Shown piece after piece: positions 25,809 to 35,515 of a stretch of DNA of 64,000 bases. This DNA comes from Alteromonas sp. ASW11-130 (lineage in GTDB: Bacteria > Pseudomonadota > Gammaproteobacteria > Enterobacterales > Alteromonadaceae). Within the stretch, counting starts at the first letter, position 1; the number at the start of each line of letters is the position of its first letter. Both the position numbers and the translations under genes were made by a program. Location of the stretch: assembly GCF_026183735.1 (NCBI RefSeq), contig NZ_JAPFRE010000035.1, forward strand, positions 1 through 64,000, given 5' to 3'. The notes beneath the pieces are model-generated. The model ran no database searches, had not been told where the DNA came from, and was given only the letters and a program-made list of their open reading frames with translations.

Positions 25809-26648
25809 TTAAATGACACCCAGCTCCTTCAGCCGCTCTTTTAAGTATGAATCGGCCGTATGACGCTCTGATAAGACGACATCTGGACGTGGATGAAGAA
25901 AGAGTGGTAATGAAATACGTGACTTGGTCATATCTACGTTTTCAGGGTTTATCACTCTATGTGTGGTAGATGGGAAATAGTGGCCGGAAGCCTCTTGTAG
26001 CATGTCCCCAATGTTGACAATTAAATTACCGAAGTCACAAGGCACATCTATCCATGAACCATCTTGTGCTTTCACCTGTAAGCCAGGCTCGTTTGCGGCG
26101 GGGAGTATAGTAATTAAATTAATATCTTCGTGGGCAGCTGCTCGAATAGCATCGGGCTCTTCGTCACCTTTTAGCGGCGGATAATGCAATACACGTAGAA
26201 GAGTTTGATCACTATCTTTAATCATTTCTGATAGTGGCTGACTATACTTCTCGCTTACTTCTTTTGGAGAGTTCGTTTCAATCCAACTCAGTAGCTCTCT
26301 AGCAAGCGTATTTGCTTTTTCATAGTATGACGCAAGCAGAGGACGCAGCTCTTCAGGACACTGACCCCATGGATAGAAGTGAAAATACTCTTTAATATCT
26401 TTTTGCTTAAAGCCTTTAGCTACTTCTGAGACAGTTGTTGGGAAGAAGCCATCTTGCTTGTGTTTGTTATATAGGTATTGATGTTTTTCTTCGCTATCAA
26501 AAAAAGTTTGCCAGGCATCATAAATTTCCTGCACCATGGATTGCTGAAGAGGGTGGTTTTTTAGTACACCAAAACCGGTTTTGCGAAGCGATTCAACAAA
26601 CAACTGATCCGCATTTTCGGCGTTATAATCGACTGCGACTAATTGCAT
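25809..26648 (-). CDS. 2-oxoglutarate/Fe(II) oxygenase, isopenicillin N synthase-like
   Basis: A 279-residue cytoplasmic oxygenase. The iron ligands are His and Asp in AAHEDINLITI and His in STTHRVINP; the 2-oxoglutarate-binding Arg-x-Ser is RISLP. An N-terminal DIOX_N-like half begins at TGFGVLKNHPL. Bacterial members of this family are widespread with unproven substrates; isopenicillin N synthase is only the namesake. GGAAAG precedes the ATG. The terminator of the nupC operon lies in its leader. Confidence 0.88.
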   Translation of the reverse strand: MQLVAVDYNAENADQLFVESLRKTGFGVLKNHPLQQSMVQEIYDAWQTFFDSEEKHQYLYNKHKQDGFFPTTVSEVAKGFKQKDIKEYFHFYPWGQCPEELRPLLASYYEKANTLARELLSWIETNSPKEVSEKYSQPLSEMIKDSDQTLLRVLHYPPLKGDEEPDAIRAAAHEDINLITILPAANEPGLQVKAQDGSWIDVPCDFGNLIVNIGDMLQEASGHYFPSTTHRVINPENVDMTKSRISLPLFLHPRPDVVLSERHTADSYLKERLKELGVI

Positions 26649-26661
26649 AACTATCTTTCCA

Positions 26662-26698
26662 AATAAATAAAAGGGCTGAGTGATTTAAACAGCCCTAC
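26662..26698 (-). terminator. Terminator of the udk-nupC operon
   Basis: On the minus strand AGGGCTG and CAGCCCT form a 7-bp stem followed by TTTATTTATTT. It lies only about 14 bases before the start of the next minus-strand gene, so read-through could serve that gene. Confidence 0.75.
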
Positions 26699-26744
26699 TT
26701 TTAAAAAGGGAATCTTACCGCAGATTTCACGGCAGTAAAATTGC

Positions 26745-27956
26745 TTAACCTAGTGACAAATAAAAACCTGCCAAAGAAGCACTCATTAAGTTAGACAAGG
26801 TGGCGGCAATAACCGCTTTAAGTCCAAGTGATGCAATCTCTTTGCGGCGGGTTGGAGCCATCGCGCCAATTCCACCCATTAATATAGCGATAGATGAGAA
26901 ATTAGCAAAGCCACACAATGAAAAGGTTACAATAGCTTGTGTAGCCGGTGATAACGTATCTATTTGTTTAACAAAATCTAGATACGCGACAAATTCGTTC
27001 ACCACAATTTTCTGGCCAATAAAACTACCTGCTATTTGTGCTTCTTCCCAAGGCACGCCAATAGCCCATGCTAATGGTTGTAAAATAAAGCCTAAGATAC
27101 CTTGAAAGGTCACGCCATCAAAGCCAAACAATTCCGCAGTCCAGCCAATTAAACCGTTTAGCATGGCGATAAGTGCCACGAATGCCAATAACATAGCGCC
27201 AACGTTTAGGGCGAGTTGCAACCCGGCAGCTGCTCCAGTCGCCGCCGCATCAAAAACATTGGCGTAGCTGGTTTCTTCAGCATCTATATTATCCAGCTCA
27301 TCATTCGCTTTATTAATTTCAGGCTGAATGATCTTCGCCATTAATAAGCCGCCAGGTGCAGCCATAAAGCTTGCCGCCAGCAGGTATTTCAGCTCCACAC
27401 CTAAACTGGCGTAGCCTGCCATTACCGAGCCCGCGATAGAAGCTAATCCCCCCACCATAATGGCAAAGAGCTCTGAACGTGTCATGTGCGGTATAAAAGG
27501 ACGCACCACTAACGGGGCTTCGGTCTGTCCGACAAAAATATTGGCCGCAGCCGACATGCTTTCTGGGCGGCTGGTCTTCAATGCAGCCTGTAAAAAACCA
27601 CCGATAATTCGAATGATCCAACTCATAATACCTAAGTGGTAGAGAACCGCGATTAACGACGAGAAGAAAATAATGACAGGCAATACATTAAAGGCAAAGA
27701 TGAAACCAAGGGATTTGTCGCCCACTGGGCCGAATAGAAAATTAATCCCTTGTTGGCTGTAGTTAATGATGTCGCCAACGAACTCAGTCATTTTCAACAG
27801 CATCTTAATGCCTGGTTCGAAATAGAGAATAAATGCACCTATCAGCGCTTGGATGGCGAATGCACCGCCCACTGTTCTCCAGTTAATCGATGATCTTGAA
27901 GCTGATAAAGCAAAGGCGATGCCGAGCAACAGCAAAATGCCCAGTAAACTTACCAT
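26745..27956 (-). CDS. Concentrative nucleoside transporter, NupC/CNT family
   Basis: A 403-residue inner-membrane symporter with about ten helices. CNT signatures include FVGQTEAPLVVRPFI (about 143-157), the later IVNEFVAYLDF and SLCGFANFSSIAI, where Gln-Thr-Glu and Asn-Glu bind the nucleoside. It imports nucleosides with H+ or Na+. The gene starts 12 bases after uridine kinase, so uptake and phosphorylation of uridine/cytidine are encoded together. Confidence 0.93.
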   Translation of the reverse strand: MVSLLGILLLLGIAFALSASRSSINWRTVGGAFAIQALIGAFILYFEPGIKMLLKMTEFVGDIINYSQQGINFLFGPVGDKSLGFIFAFNVLPVIIFFSSLIAVLYHLGIMSWIIRIIGGFLQAALKTSRPESMSAAANIFVGQTEAPLVVRPFIPHMTRSELFAIMVGGLASIAGSVMAGYASLGVELKYLLAASFMAAPGGLLMAKIIQPEINKANDELDNIDAEETSYANVFDAAATGAAAGLQLALNVGAMLLAFVALIAMLNGLIGWTAELFGFDGVTFQGILGFILQPLAWAIGVPWEEAQIAGSFIGQKIVVNEFVAYLDFVKQIDTLSPATQAIVTFSLCGFANFSSIAILMGGIGAMAPTRRKEIASLGLKAVIAATLSNLMSASLAGFYLSLG

Positions 27957-27968
27957 AGCCAGTCTTCC

Positions 27969-28592
27969 TTATTGCAATGCCTGCTGGATATGCGATTTGA
28001 TCACGTCCAGTGCGATTTGGTTTTTCCCACCTTGTGTAACAACTACATCAGCAGTGAAACGACTAGGCTCAATGAATTGGTGATACATCGGTTTAACAGT
28101 GGCTTCATATTGCTTTGCCACAGATTCTAATGTTCTCCCTCGTTGTTTGACATCCCGCATCATACGTCTCATCAAGCAAATGTCTAATGGCGTATCAATG
28201 AAAATTTTAACATCGTACAAGGGGAGCAGTTCCGGCCGGGCAAGTAACATTATTCCTTCAAGAATGATAACCGGGGCCGGTTGAAGACACTCGGTTTCAG
28301 GTAATCTGGTGTGGGTTTTAAAGCAATAGTGAGGGTAATCAATATTTTTACCTTCACGTAAGCTTTGTAGGTGAGCTTTTAACAGCTCGTGTTCAAATGC
28401 ATTTGGGTGATCATAATTGTTCTTTTCACGCGCCTCCATAGGCAAATGATCCTGAGCGCGGTAATAGTGATCTTCCCGCAAGATCTGGACAGAACTGCCT
28501 TGAGCAGAAAAAGCATTAAACAAATTTTCGGTAAAAAGCGATTTGCCAGAGCCCGAAGCTCCGGAAATAGCAATAATTAATGGCGATTGCAT
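27969..28592 (-). CDS. udk: Uridine kinase
   Basis: About 207 residues from the ATG at 28592, the usual length for uridine/cytidine kinase; the open frame extends to 28643 but the extra 17 residues look unlike the family. The Walker A motif ISGASGSGKS is at 8-17. REDHYYRAQDHLP, NYDHPNAFEHELL and FIDTPLDICLMRRMMRDVKQRGR are typical substrate and LID elements. It makes UMP/CMP from nucleosides. First gene of the operon with nupC. The start has no strong ribosome binding site. Confidence 0.9.
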   Translation of the reverse strand: MQSPLIIAISGASGSGKSLFTENLFNAFSAQGSSVQILREDHYYRAQDHLPMEAREKNNYDHPNAFEHELLKAHLQSLREGKNIDYPHYCFKTHTRLPETECLQPAPVIILEGIMLLARPELLPLYDVKIFIDTPLDICLMRRMMRDVKQRGRTLESVAKQYEATVKPMYHQFIEPSRFTADVVVTQGGKNQIALDVIKSHIQQALQ

Positions 28593-28703
28593 AGCGTGTG
28601 AGGACAATTTTTCTTGGTGCAAAGATACTTGTTTGTACAGCATGAATCAATCACAACGTTATAAATTGTGCAATTTGGGCTCAAAAACCGAGTCAATAAT
28701 TAA

Positions 28704-29660
28704 TTACGTGTGGGTAATTTCTATGTCTGAGGCTTTCAAGTTGCGCAATGCAAACGAGTGTTGTTTAGATCGTGAGCCTTCGCCCTGCGCTCTGGGGGGA
28801 TAGTATTTCTCTTTTAACGTGGGCTGACCGATATACAATTCATCCAAAGCTGAACGAATTTCGCTAAGTGTTTTGTCAAGATTAGCATTAAAGTCAGGAC
28901 GCTTGCGTTTCGTATGACCCAGTTCAATTAAACGGCTAAACACTCTATTACATAAAGCAGAGAGTTCATTAGGTATGTCCTGTTGATGGGAAAGGGTACT
29001 GTTAGGATGGTTGATGCAATACTGTAACAAAGCTGCGTAAAAACAGAATGGTTTATTTTGTAAGTTCACCACTTTGTTATCAATATTATTAATTAGTGTT
29101 TTTTCTTCGAGATTGACAATCAAAATTGGCGTAAGCGGTTTTGGTGCTCTTTTCGATGGGGACGTGCTTTTCTCACTCCGTTTTGTTCTATATAAAGCCA
29201 ATCCGAGAAAAATAGAAACAACCAGACTTGGAAGATTGAAGTGTAAATAGGTAAGTAGCGGCAAATTAGCCAAATGAATCGTCACGTGTTGTTCCGAAGA
29301 TGTAAACGATTTTATTATAGGGTGGCTGTAATCCGCGTTAAAATCGTAGGTGTTGTGAACGTCTTGAATCGATAATACGCGCACGGGGAGGCGTTGTTCT
29401 CGTAAGTCGGCGTTTAAACTATGTATATACGATCGTAAATCTTGTTCGTTTACCGATGTTGAAAGGGCATCATTACCTACGTCAAGATAAAAACTATCCA
29501 ATAAAATGCGTTCATATACACGGTCATTAGCTTGATGATGCAGCGCTAATGCACCAATGATTTGCCCGCCAAACACCGCTGTTTGTAACACTACAAATGC
29601 CGTAACAATTAGTAGTATCAGTCGGCGGCACGAAATGCGAGAAAATATTTTATTATTCAT
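28704..29660 (-). CDS. Membrane protein with periplasmic loop and cytoplasmic output-like domain
   Basis: A 318-residue protein. Membrane helices at about 12-34 and 133-157 enclose a periplasmic part of about 100 residues. The cytoplasmic C-terminus (about 175-318) begins ILIVNLEEKTLINN, has FCFYAALLQYC and ends in SALCNRVFSRLIELGHTKRKRPDFN...KTLSEIRSALDELY, a basic helical stretch reminiscent of a winged-helix or other output domain. I do not recognise a named family. It overlaps the upstream gene for a PhnD-like binding protein by 8 bases, so the two may form a periplasmic sensor. It faces away from the TonB-dependent receptor gene. Confidence 0.72.
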   Translation of the reverse strand: MNNKIFSRISCRRLILLIVTAFVVLQTAVFGGQIIGALALHHQANDRVYERILLDSFYLDVGNDALSTSVNEQDLRSYIHSLNADLREQRLPVRVLSIQDVHNTYDFNADYSHPIIKSFTSSEQHVTIHLANLPLLTYLHFNLPSLVVSIFLGLALYRTKRSEKSTSPSKRAPKPLTPILIVNLEEKTLINNIDNKVVNLQNKPFCFYAALLQYCINHPNSTLSHQQDIPNELSALCNRVFSRLIELGHTKRKRPDFNANLDKTLSEIRSALDELYIGQPTLKEKYYPPRAQGEGSRSKQHSFALRNLKASDIEITHT

Positions 29661-30507
29661 TACAGCTGCCTACTAATTCGACCCGTTGGTAATATCCTTT
29701 ATTCTGACTAGTTGCCAAAGCCCTTATCATACTTTGAATAGCGCATTTTAAGTCGGTATTCTGGGTCTGCATCTTCAAATACCAACGCATCCCCGTAACG
29801 GTATCATTAACTGGGGTAATGTAGTTTTTAGAAAGAATTTCGCTATCGGTTTGATCCCAATAGGACGAGATAATATCTACTTCCCCGGCAAGTAATGCCT
29901 TTCTTAGCTCAAAATGTGAATTATAGTATTTTAGCGTAACGGTATTTTCACTTAAGCCTAAAGTCGTTAGCACCGTTTTGGGCACAATATGGCCTGAACG
30001 ACTGCTAGGGTAATCCAATAAACCTATTCGCTGTCCCAATAGGAATTCCTTTGTAATTCGCGGTTTCTCTCTTAGGGCAATAAAATAAGCTTGATAGTCA
30101 GGATATGTAGCAATCGCCTCATACCCGTATATCTCATCCGCGACAAAAGCCTCAACTATATTGCTCTTTATTAATGCCAAATCACTTACACCGTGATTGA
30201 TATAACGAAATGTATCGAGATCACTATGACCGACCCGTACTTCAACCTGGCCAAATTGTCGTTTTATCACACTATCATTACAGAGTAATTCCAGCGTGGT
30301 GTTGGCGACACCTTCATCTGTGATATAAACCGAGAAGGGGGTCTGATTTTCTGAAAGCGGAGCCGCACAACGTAAAGTATGGGTAATTTGTGAGGGCACT
30401 TCGGCTATATTCTTAAAGTTATCGTTGAAGCCCCAATAGCCAAAAACGGCTATCAAAGACAACCATAAGATAGGCATTGTTAGGCTGGGTGAGGGAAATT
30501 TGATCAA
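29653..30507 (-). CDS. PhnD/TAXI-like periplasmic substrate-binding protein, membrane-tethered
   Basis: A 284-residue protein starting with TTG (or ATG at 30477, 10 residues in). A single N-terminal hydrophobic helix (LWLSLIAVFGYWGF) anchors it. The rest resembles type 2 periplasmic binding proteins of the PhnD group: RVGHSDLDTFRYINHGVSDLALIKSN, IGLLDYPSSRSGHIVPKTVL, ALLAGEVDIISSYWDQT. There is no permease or ATPase next to it, so it more likely senses a ligand together with the overlapping downstream membrane protein than feeds a transporter. Ligand unknown. Confidence 0.75.
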   Translation of the reverse strand: MIKFPSPSLTMPILWLSLIAVFGYWGFNDNFKNIAEVPSQITHTLRCAAPLSENQTPFSVYITDEGVANTTLELLCNDSVIKRQFGQVEVRVGHSDLDTFRYINHGVSDLALIKSNIVEAFVADEIYGYEAIATYPDYQAYFIALREKPRITKEFLLGQRIGLLDYPSSRSGHIVPKTVLTTLGLSENTVTLKYYNSHFELRKALLAGEVDIISSYWDQTDSEILSKNYITPVNDTVTGMRWYLKMQTQNTDLKCAIQSMIRALATSQNKGYYQRVELVGSCNE

Positions 30508-30895
30508 GTTTTGTCGCTGAGGTTTTCTTATTTATTGGCCTTATTTCATCAGTGAACGTTATTTATTGCAATAGGTAAAGTTATTTAAGAATGGTAAGTT
30601 GCTGTTTTTTGGTTTTATTTTATAAAATAACTTGAATTTTCTTAAGGGCTGTTTATTCGTTGGGGGTTTGTGACAATTGCGCCCGCAATGAAAGGGTCTT
30701 ATCTAGTCATTCGTCCTTTGCATTAGAAGAATAAAAAGCACAGCGACTCATTAGGGTACAGTACGTTGGCACAGCGAAAAATGGCCAAGAGATTGTCACA
30801 AAGATGCAACAATAATCTTTAACAATTTCGCCGCCAAAAAAACTAGTCAGGCTACAAAAACAATTTTTAAAGCCAAATTAAAGGGAAACACACAC
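30508..30895. other. 388-base divergent promoter region before the TonB-dependent receptor
   Basis: An AT-rich palindrome TATTTTATAAAATA lies near 30617-30630, and TTGTGACA and TTGTCACA occur about 120 bases apart (near 30670 and 30793) in opposite sense. AAAGGGA precedes the receptor ATG. I see no gene. The region probably controls both the receptor and the sensor-like pair. Confidence 0.45.
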
Positions 30896-33800
30896 ATGTT
30901 TGCTAAATCTAAAATAAGCCGTGTTGCTATCGCGGTTGCTATGTCTGTTGGCATTGCTACCAGCGCAATGGCACAAGAAACTACGTCAGCTATAAGTGGT
31001 TATATAGTAGGGCCCCAAGGTACTCCTGCAACTGGTACTACTGTTACTATTAAGCATATACCTTCTGGAAGCACGAAAACCGTTACCGTAAATGATAACG
31101 GAGAGTTCGACGTAAGTGGTTTACGTGTCGGTGGTCCGTATCAGATTTCAATGGACTCTGATAATTTGAATGACGCTGTAGTAGATGATTTATACCTTTC
31201 ATTAGGTGACACATTAAGCTTCGACTATGCCTTGACTTCTGGTAATGCTACAGTTGAAAAAATTCAGGTCACGGGCACGCGTTTAGCGGCAATGAACTTT
31301 GGTCAAAAAGGTCCGGCTGCTAATTTTGGACTCCAAACAATCGAAAACGCCCCCGCAATAAACCGCAATATCACTGATATTATTCGTATAGACCCCCGTA
31401 TCTATGTTAATGAAGGTGCTGGCGATTTAAACCAAGTTCAGTGTGTAGGTAAAAGCCCGCGTTTTAACAGTCTGACCTTAGATGGCGTTCGTATGAACGA
31501 TTCATTTGGTCTTAACTCTAATGGTTACCCTACAGAAAGAATGCCTTTTTCTTTCAGCGCGATCGAGCAGGTTGCTGTTGAAATCGCTCCCTTTAGTGTT
31601 ATCTATGGCGGCTTTACTGCATGTAATATCAATGCAGTAACAAAAAGTGGTACAAACGAAATCCACGGCGGCGTGTTCTATGACTACACAAACGACAGCA
31701 TGCGCGGTGACTCTCTTGAAGGCGAAGATATCACTTTAGGTGATTACAACGAAAAACGCTTTGGCTTCGACATTGGCGGCGCCATCATTAAAGATTCACT
31801 TTTCTTTTACGCGTCGTATGAGAAACTTGAAGGCGTGAACTTGTTTGATCGTGGTGTACAGGGTTCTGGTGCTATAAACGAGTTAAATATTACTCAAGCT
31901 CAAGTAGATGAGATTGTTCGTATCGCAAATGATCTTTATCAATACGATCCAGGTCCTATACCTTCCAGTCTCCCTGTTGAAGATGAGAAATTATTGGTTA
32001 AATTAGACTGGAACATCAATGATGACCATCGTGCATCTTTTACCTACAACTACAATGATGGTTTTAACAACAATGAAGCTGATGGTGATCTCGACGAATT
32101 TGAATTTCAAAATCATCTTTATGAGCGCGGCGCTGAGCTAAATTCTTATGTAGGTGCTTTCTATTCTGACTGGACCGATAACTTCTCCACCGAAATCCGT
32201 TTATCTTACCTGGAACTTGATAATCGTCAGATTTCGCTTGGCTCTTCAAACGGAAAAGTTGGCGGCAATGATTTCGGCGAAATGCGCATCGTTCTTGATG
32301 ACGTCGATGTTTACTTAGGCACCGACGATAGCCGTCAAGCGAACGATTTGAATTATGATACGATGGGCTTAATTCTACGCGGTTATTATTATATGGATAA
32401 CGGCCATAAGCTGACGTTTGGATATGAAAGAGAAGATCTAGACGTATTTAACGTATTCGTTCAGCACACTGAAACTGAAATGCGTTTCTTTGGTGGTATT
32501 TCTGCTTTTGAAGCAGGGACACCGGGAGCCATTTATTATAATAACGCACCGTCAGGGGATCCGAATGATGCTGCGGCAGTGTGGGGCTATGCGTCTAATA
32601 GCTTATATGTCCAAGATGAGTTTGACCTGACCGATGATTTGTCAGTAACTGCAGGGATTCGATACGACTGGTATACCACCGATGACGCACCGATTGAAAA
32701 CCCTGATTTTACCCGCGAATATGGTTTCAGTAATGCAACTAATCTTGATGGTGCAGCACTACTTCAGCCACTTATTGGACTAACCTATACGTTGACTGAC
32801 AGTACTGAACTTCGTGGTGGTATTGGTCGCTTCAGTGGTGGAAATCCGAACGTATGGTTATCCAATAACTTCTCCAACAATAATGTACTTCAGTTTGGTG
32901 CGCGTGGTCGCAGCTTTGGTTATACCGATGGGTCTCGCTCTCTGTTTGATGATGACGTAGTCTACAAAGGTGTAGAGGATGGCGTACCTGCCGGCCCTGG
33001 GTATGGTATCCCAGCAGAACTGTTTGACGCAGTGGCTTCGGGTGAAGGAAGTAATTTTGATATTAATTACTTAGATCCTGATTTCAAAATTCCAAGTGAA
33101 ATCAAGCTTTCGACTGGCGTAACCCATATCACCGATGGCGGCTATGTTGTTACAGCTGACTTATTGATGTCATTGACTCAAGATGCGGCAATGATTAAGC
33201 GTGGCGATATCGTAAAAGTGGGCACCGTAGAAGGTGGTTATCCGGATTATGAGAGCACTAAGATGTCCTCGTTAGTATTGACGAATTCTGATGAAGATTC
33301 GCTATCTTATACTATCTCAGTGGGCGCGAATAAATCTTGGGACAACGGTTTCTCTTTAACCACTGGTTATGCGTATAACGAAGCCGAAGACGTACAGCCG
33401 ATGACAAGTTCGGTTGCTTTCTCAAACTACCAGTACCGCGCTTTCTTCGATCCAAATGAAGAAGTATCTTCTACTTCGGATTGGAACGTACAACACCGGT
33501 TTACTGCTAGTTTGCAATATGAGAAAGAGTTCTTTGCTGGCTTAAATACTACCTTTACTATGGTTGCGTTGGCAAACTCTGGCCGTCCATACAGCTTCAC
33601 ATACGATCAAGATACGGGTAACAGCATTTATGGCTTCACCCCGTACATTGATAGCGACAGCGTGTTACCTCCAGGTTTTGAACGTAATGACCAGGAAACT
33701 CCTTGGTGGTTCAAGGTTGACATAGCCGTTAGGCAAGAACTTCCTGCGTTTTCTGCGGATCACTCGGCCTCTGTATTCTTTACTATCGATAACTTTACCA

Positions 33801-33937
33801 ACTTCTTGAAAGATGATTGGGGTATTCTGGAAAGTGTTCCATTCAATACTGTGGAAGTAGGTACAGAATCTCCTCACCGTCGAGTTGGTGACGCTTCACT
33901 ATGGGAAGCACGTATTGGCGTTAAATATGAGTTCTAA
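30896..33937 (+). CDS. Oar-type TonB-dependent receptor with carboxypeptidase-regulatory-like domain
   Basis: A 1013-residue outer-membrane protein. After the signal peptide (ending SAMAQ, about 26) an N-terminal CarboxypepD_reg-like domain (about 30-120, SAISGYIVGPQGTPATGTTVTI) precedes a plug (IQVTGTRL...INAVTKSGTNEIHGG, about 125-255) and a long beta barrel ending in the classic aromatic C-terminus ARIGVKYEF. This matches Oar-like receptors, which import large ligands or are linked to adhesion and protein secretion. It is a single transcription unit with a strong terminator and is divergent from a sensor-like gene pair that may control it. Confidence 0.92.
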   Translation: MFAKSKISRVAIAVAMSVGIATSAMAQETTSAISGYIVGPQGTPATGTTVTIKHIPSGSTKTVTVNDNGEFDVSGLRVGGPYQISMDSDNLNDAVVDDLYLSLGDTLSFDYALTSGNATVEKIQVTGTRLAAMNFGQKGPAANFGLQTIENAPAINRNITDIIRIDPRIYVNEGAGDLNQVQCVGKSPRFNSLTLDGVRMNDSFGLNSNGYPTERMPFSFSAIEQVAVEIAPFSVIYGGFTACNINAVTKSGTNEIHGGVFYDYTNDSMRGDSLEGEDITLGDYNEKRFGFDIGGAIIKDSLFFYASYEKLEGVNLFDRGVQGSGAINELNITQAQVDEIVRIANDLYQYDPGPIPSSLPVEDEKLLVKLDWNINDDHRASFTYNYNDGFNNNEADGDLDEFEFQNHLYERGAELNSYVGAFYSDWTDNFSTEIRLSYLELDNRQISLGSSNGKVGGNDFGEMRIVLDDVDVYLGTDDSRQANDLNYDTMGLILRGYYYMDNGHKLTFGYEREDLDVFNVFVQHTETEMRFFGGISAFEAGTPGAIYYNNAPSGDPNDAAAVWGYASNSLYVQDEFDLTDDLSVTAGIRYDWYTTDDAPIENPDFTREYGFSNATNLDGAALLQPLIGLTYTLTDSTELRGGIGRFSGGNPNVWLSNNFSNNNVLQFGARGRSFGYTDGSRSLFDDDVVYKGVEDGVPAGPGYGIPAELFDAVASGEGSNFDINYLDPDFKIPSEIKLSTGVTHITDGGYVVTADLLMSLTQDAAMIKRGDIVKVGTVEGGYPDYESTKMSSLVLTNSDEDSLSYTISVGANKSWDNGFSLTTGYAYNEAEDVQPMTSSVAFSNYQYRAFFDPNEEVSSTSDWNVQHRFTASLQYEKEFFAGLNTTFTMVALANSGRPYSFTYDQDTGNSIYGFTPYIDSDSVLPPGFERNDQETPWWFKVDIAVRQELPAFSADHSASVFFTIDNFTNFLKDDWGILESVPFNTVEVGTESPHRRVGDASLWEARIGVKYEF

Positions 33938-33955
33938 TATTTAATCAATATTGCT

Positions 33956-33986
33956 AAAAGCGCCTCGAAAGAGGCGCTTTTTTTTG
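33956..33986 (+). terminator. Rho-independent terminator of the TonB-dependent receptor
   Basis: AAAAGCGCCTC and GAGGCGCTTTT pair around GAAA, followed by a long T-run. A textbook terminator. Confidence 0.92.
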
Positions 33987-34071
33987 TCTTAAAATCGAGT
34001 GATTAATAAACTTTATCTATTTTAAAACGGTATGGAATAACACATGCTAAATTAAAGAAGCGAGGGAACAT

Positions 34072-34758
34072 ATGACAAAGCAAATTTTAATGGTAATGAC
34101 GTCACATGACGCATTAGGCGACACAGGTAATAAAACAGGATTATGGTTAGAGGAATTTGCCTCTCCCTATTATGCGTTTGTAGACGCCGGCTATTCAGTC
34201 GCACTTGCGTCACCAAGGGGGGGCGAGGTGCCAATCGATCCCAATAGCCTGGAGGAAGATGCGTTAACGGACGCCACCAAACGCTTTGCAGATGACGAAC
34301 AGGCGCGTACTGCGTTGGCTTCGACTATTCCGTTGATTGACGTACGAGCTGATGAATTTGACGCTGTTTTCTATCCCGGTGGCCATGGACCCTTATATGA
34401 TCTGGCGGATAATCGCGATTCTATTACCTTGATCGAAAATATGCTTAAAGCCAATAAACCCGTTGCTGCCGTTTGCCACGCGCCAATTGTGTTAAAGGAC
34501 GTTATGGGTGAAGAGGGTAAAGCGTTTATTGATGGTAAGGAAGTGACGGGTTTTTCAAATGAAGAAGAGTCTGCCATGGAACTGGATAAAATAGTACCGT
34601 ATTTAGTAGAAGACGAGTTACGTTCCCGCGGCGGAAAGTTTAGTAGTGCAGATCAATTTGAACCCCATGTATGTGAAAGCGGCTTGCTGATAACTGGTCA
34701 AAATCCAGCGTCTTCAAAACCCGCCGCAGATGCATTAGTGTCACGCTTAGGAAGCTAA
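34072..34758 (+). CDS. DJ-1/PfpI family protein, Hsp31-like
   Basis: A 228-residue class I glutamine-amidotransferase-like protein. The nucleophile elbow AVCHAP (Cys about 140) and FYPGGHGPLYDL are characteristic, and the leading LMVMTSHDALGDTGNKTGLWLEEFASPYY matches the Hsp31/glyoxalase III-like subgroup. Such proteins detoxify methylglyoxal or act as holdases. GAGGGA lies before the ATG. It shares a bidirectional terminator with argR. Confidence 0.9.
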   Translation: MTKQILMVMTSHDALGDTGNKTGLWLEEFASPYYAFVDAGYSVALASPRGGEVPIDPNSLEEDALTDATKRFADDEQARTALASTIPLIDVRADEFDAVFYPGGHGPLYDLADNRDSITLIENMLKANKPVAAVCHAPIVLKDVMGEEGKAFIDGKEVTGFSNEEESAMELDKIVPYLVEDELRSRGGKFSSADQFEPHVCESGLLITGQNPASSKPAADALVSRLGS

Positions 34759-34775
34759 GCTTAGCTGGATAGTAA

Positions 34776-34803
34776 GAAAGGTGCGCCGAAAGAGGCGCCT
34801 TTA
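34776..34803. terminator. Bidirectional terminator between DJ-1 and argR
   Basis: AAGGTGC...GCGCCTT form a stem around CGAAAGAG-type loop sequence with A-run and T-run on the two sides, located between the convergent genes. Confidence 0.7.
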
Positions 34804-35265
34804 AACACTGTCAAATAGATCTTCTACACGCTGCCGTAACTCTTCGATTTTACTTACGTCAGCAGGGGCAATAAAAATGGTGTCGTCCCCAGCGATAGTA
34901 CCTAATACACCATCTTTTTTACTCAGTGAATCCAATAAGCGAGCGATTAACTGTGCGGCACCGGGGCTAGTCCGAATAATTACCATAACGTTGTTATGCA
35001 CGATATCTAGTACCAAATGCTTTAGCGGACTCTTTGCTGTCGGCATGCCAAGCTCGGGGGGCAGGCAATAGACCATATCGCCACGTGCATTGCGGGTGCG
35101 TACAGCACCAAATTTGCTCAGCATCCGGGATATTTTAGATTGACTAATATTGTCATATCCCTGGATTTTTAGCGCATCTACTATTTCGCCCTGAGACCCA
35201 TAGCTTTCTGCTTTAAGTATTTCCTTGAATGCTTTCACTAGTTGTTCTTGTTTTATATTAGCCAT
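34801..35265 (-). CDS. argR: Arginine repressor ArgR
   Basis: A 154-residue arginine-dependent hexameric DNA-binding protein. The winged-helix N-terminus ([26 protein letters not shown]) is followed by the hexamerising, arginine-binding C-terminus ([36 protein letters not shown]). It represses arginine synthesis genes and itself. It is divergent from mdh, an arrangement conserved in many gammaproteobacteria, with a candidate ARG box between the two. Confidence 0.96.
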   Translation of the reverse strand: MANIKQEQLVKAFKEILKAESYGSQGEIVDALKIQGYDNISQSKISRMLSKFGAVRTRNARGDMVYCLPPELGMPTAKSPLKHLVLDIVHNNVMVIIRTSPGAAQLIARLLDSLSKKDGVLGTIAGDDTIFIAPADVSKIEELRQRVEDLFDSV

Positions 35266-35361
35266 TACATCTCTTATTTTTGGTGTTGTGGTAGGGTTAC
35301 GTTATTATATACAAAACCGATTGTGCATTTTGCCCGATGGGTGCATGAAACGCAATTTAAT

Positions 35362-35375
35362 TGCATAATCATTCA
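35362..35375. promoter_or_regulatory. Candidate ARG box between argR and mdh
   Basis: TGCATAATCATTCA differs at one place in the conserved arms from TGAAT-N4-ATTCA. A TGAAT half-site follows at 35382-35386, and a GCAATTTAATTGC palindrome precedes it (35352-35364), so paired ArgR sites are plausible for argR autorepression. Confidence 0.45.
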
Positions 35376-35515
35376 TATTTTTGAATATAAGCAATCGCCT
35401 GTAAAGAATGCTGATTTACTATCTAGCTGCGCTTTGTATGCGATTGCGTTTTCTTTTGCGTTACATTACTGTGACGCTCCGTTATTAAACGTGAGTAAAC
35501 CATAGGAGAAATGGT

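Noticed and set aside
30790-30810. Pho box upstream of the TonB-dependent receptor
   Set aside because: Only the first half (TTGTCAC) resembles a PhoB repeat; the second half matches poorly.
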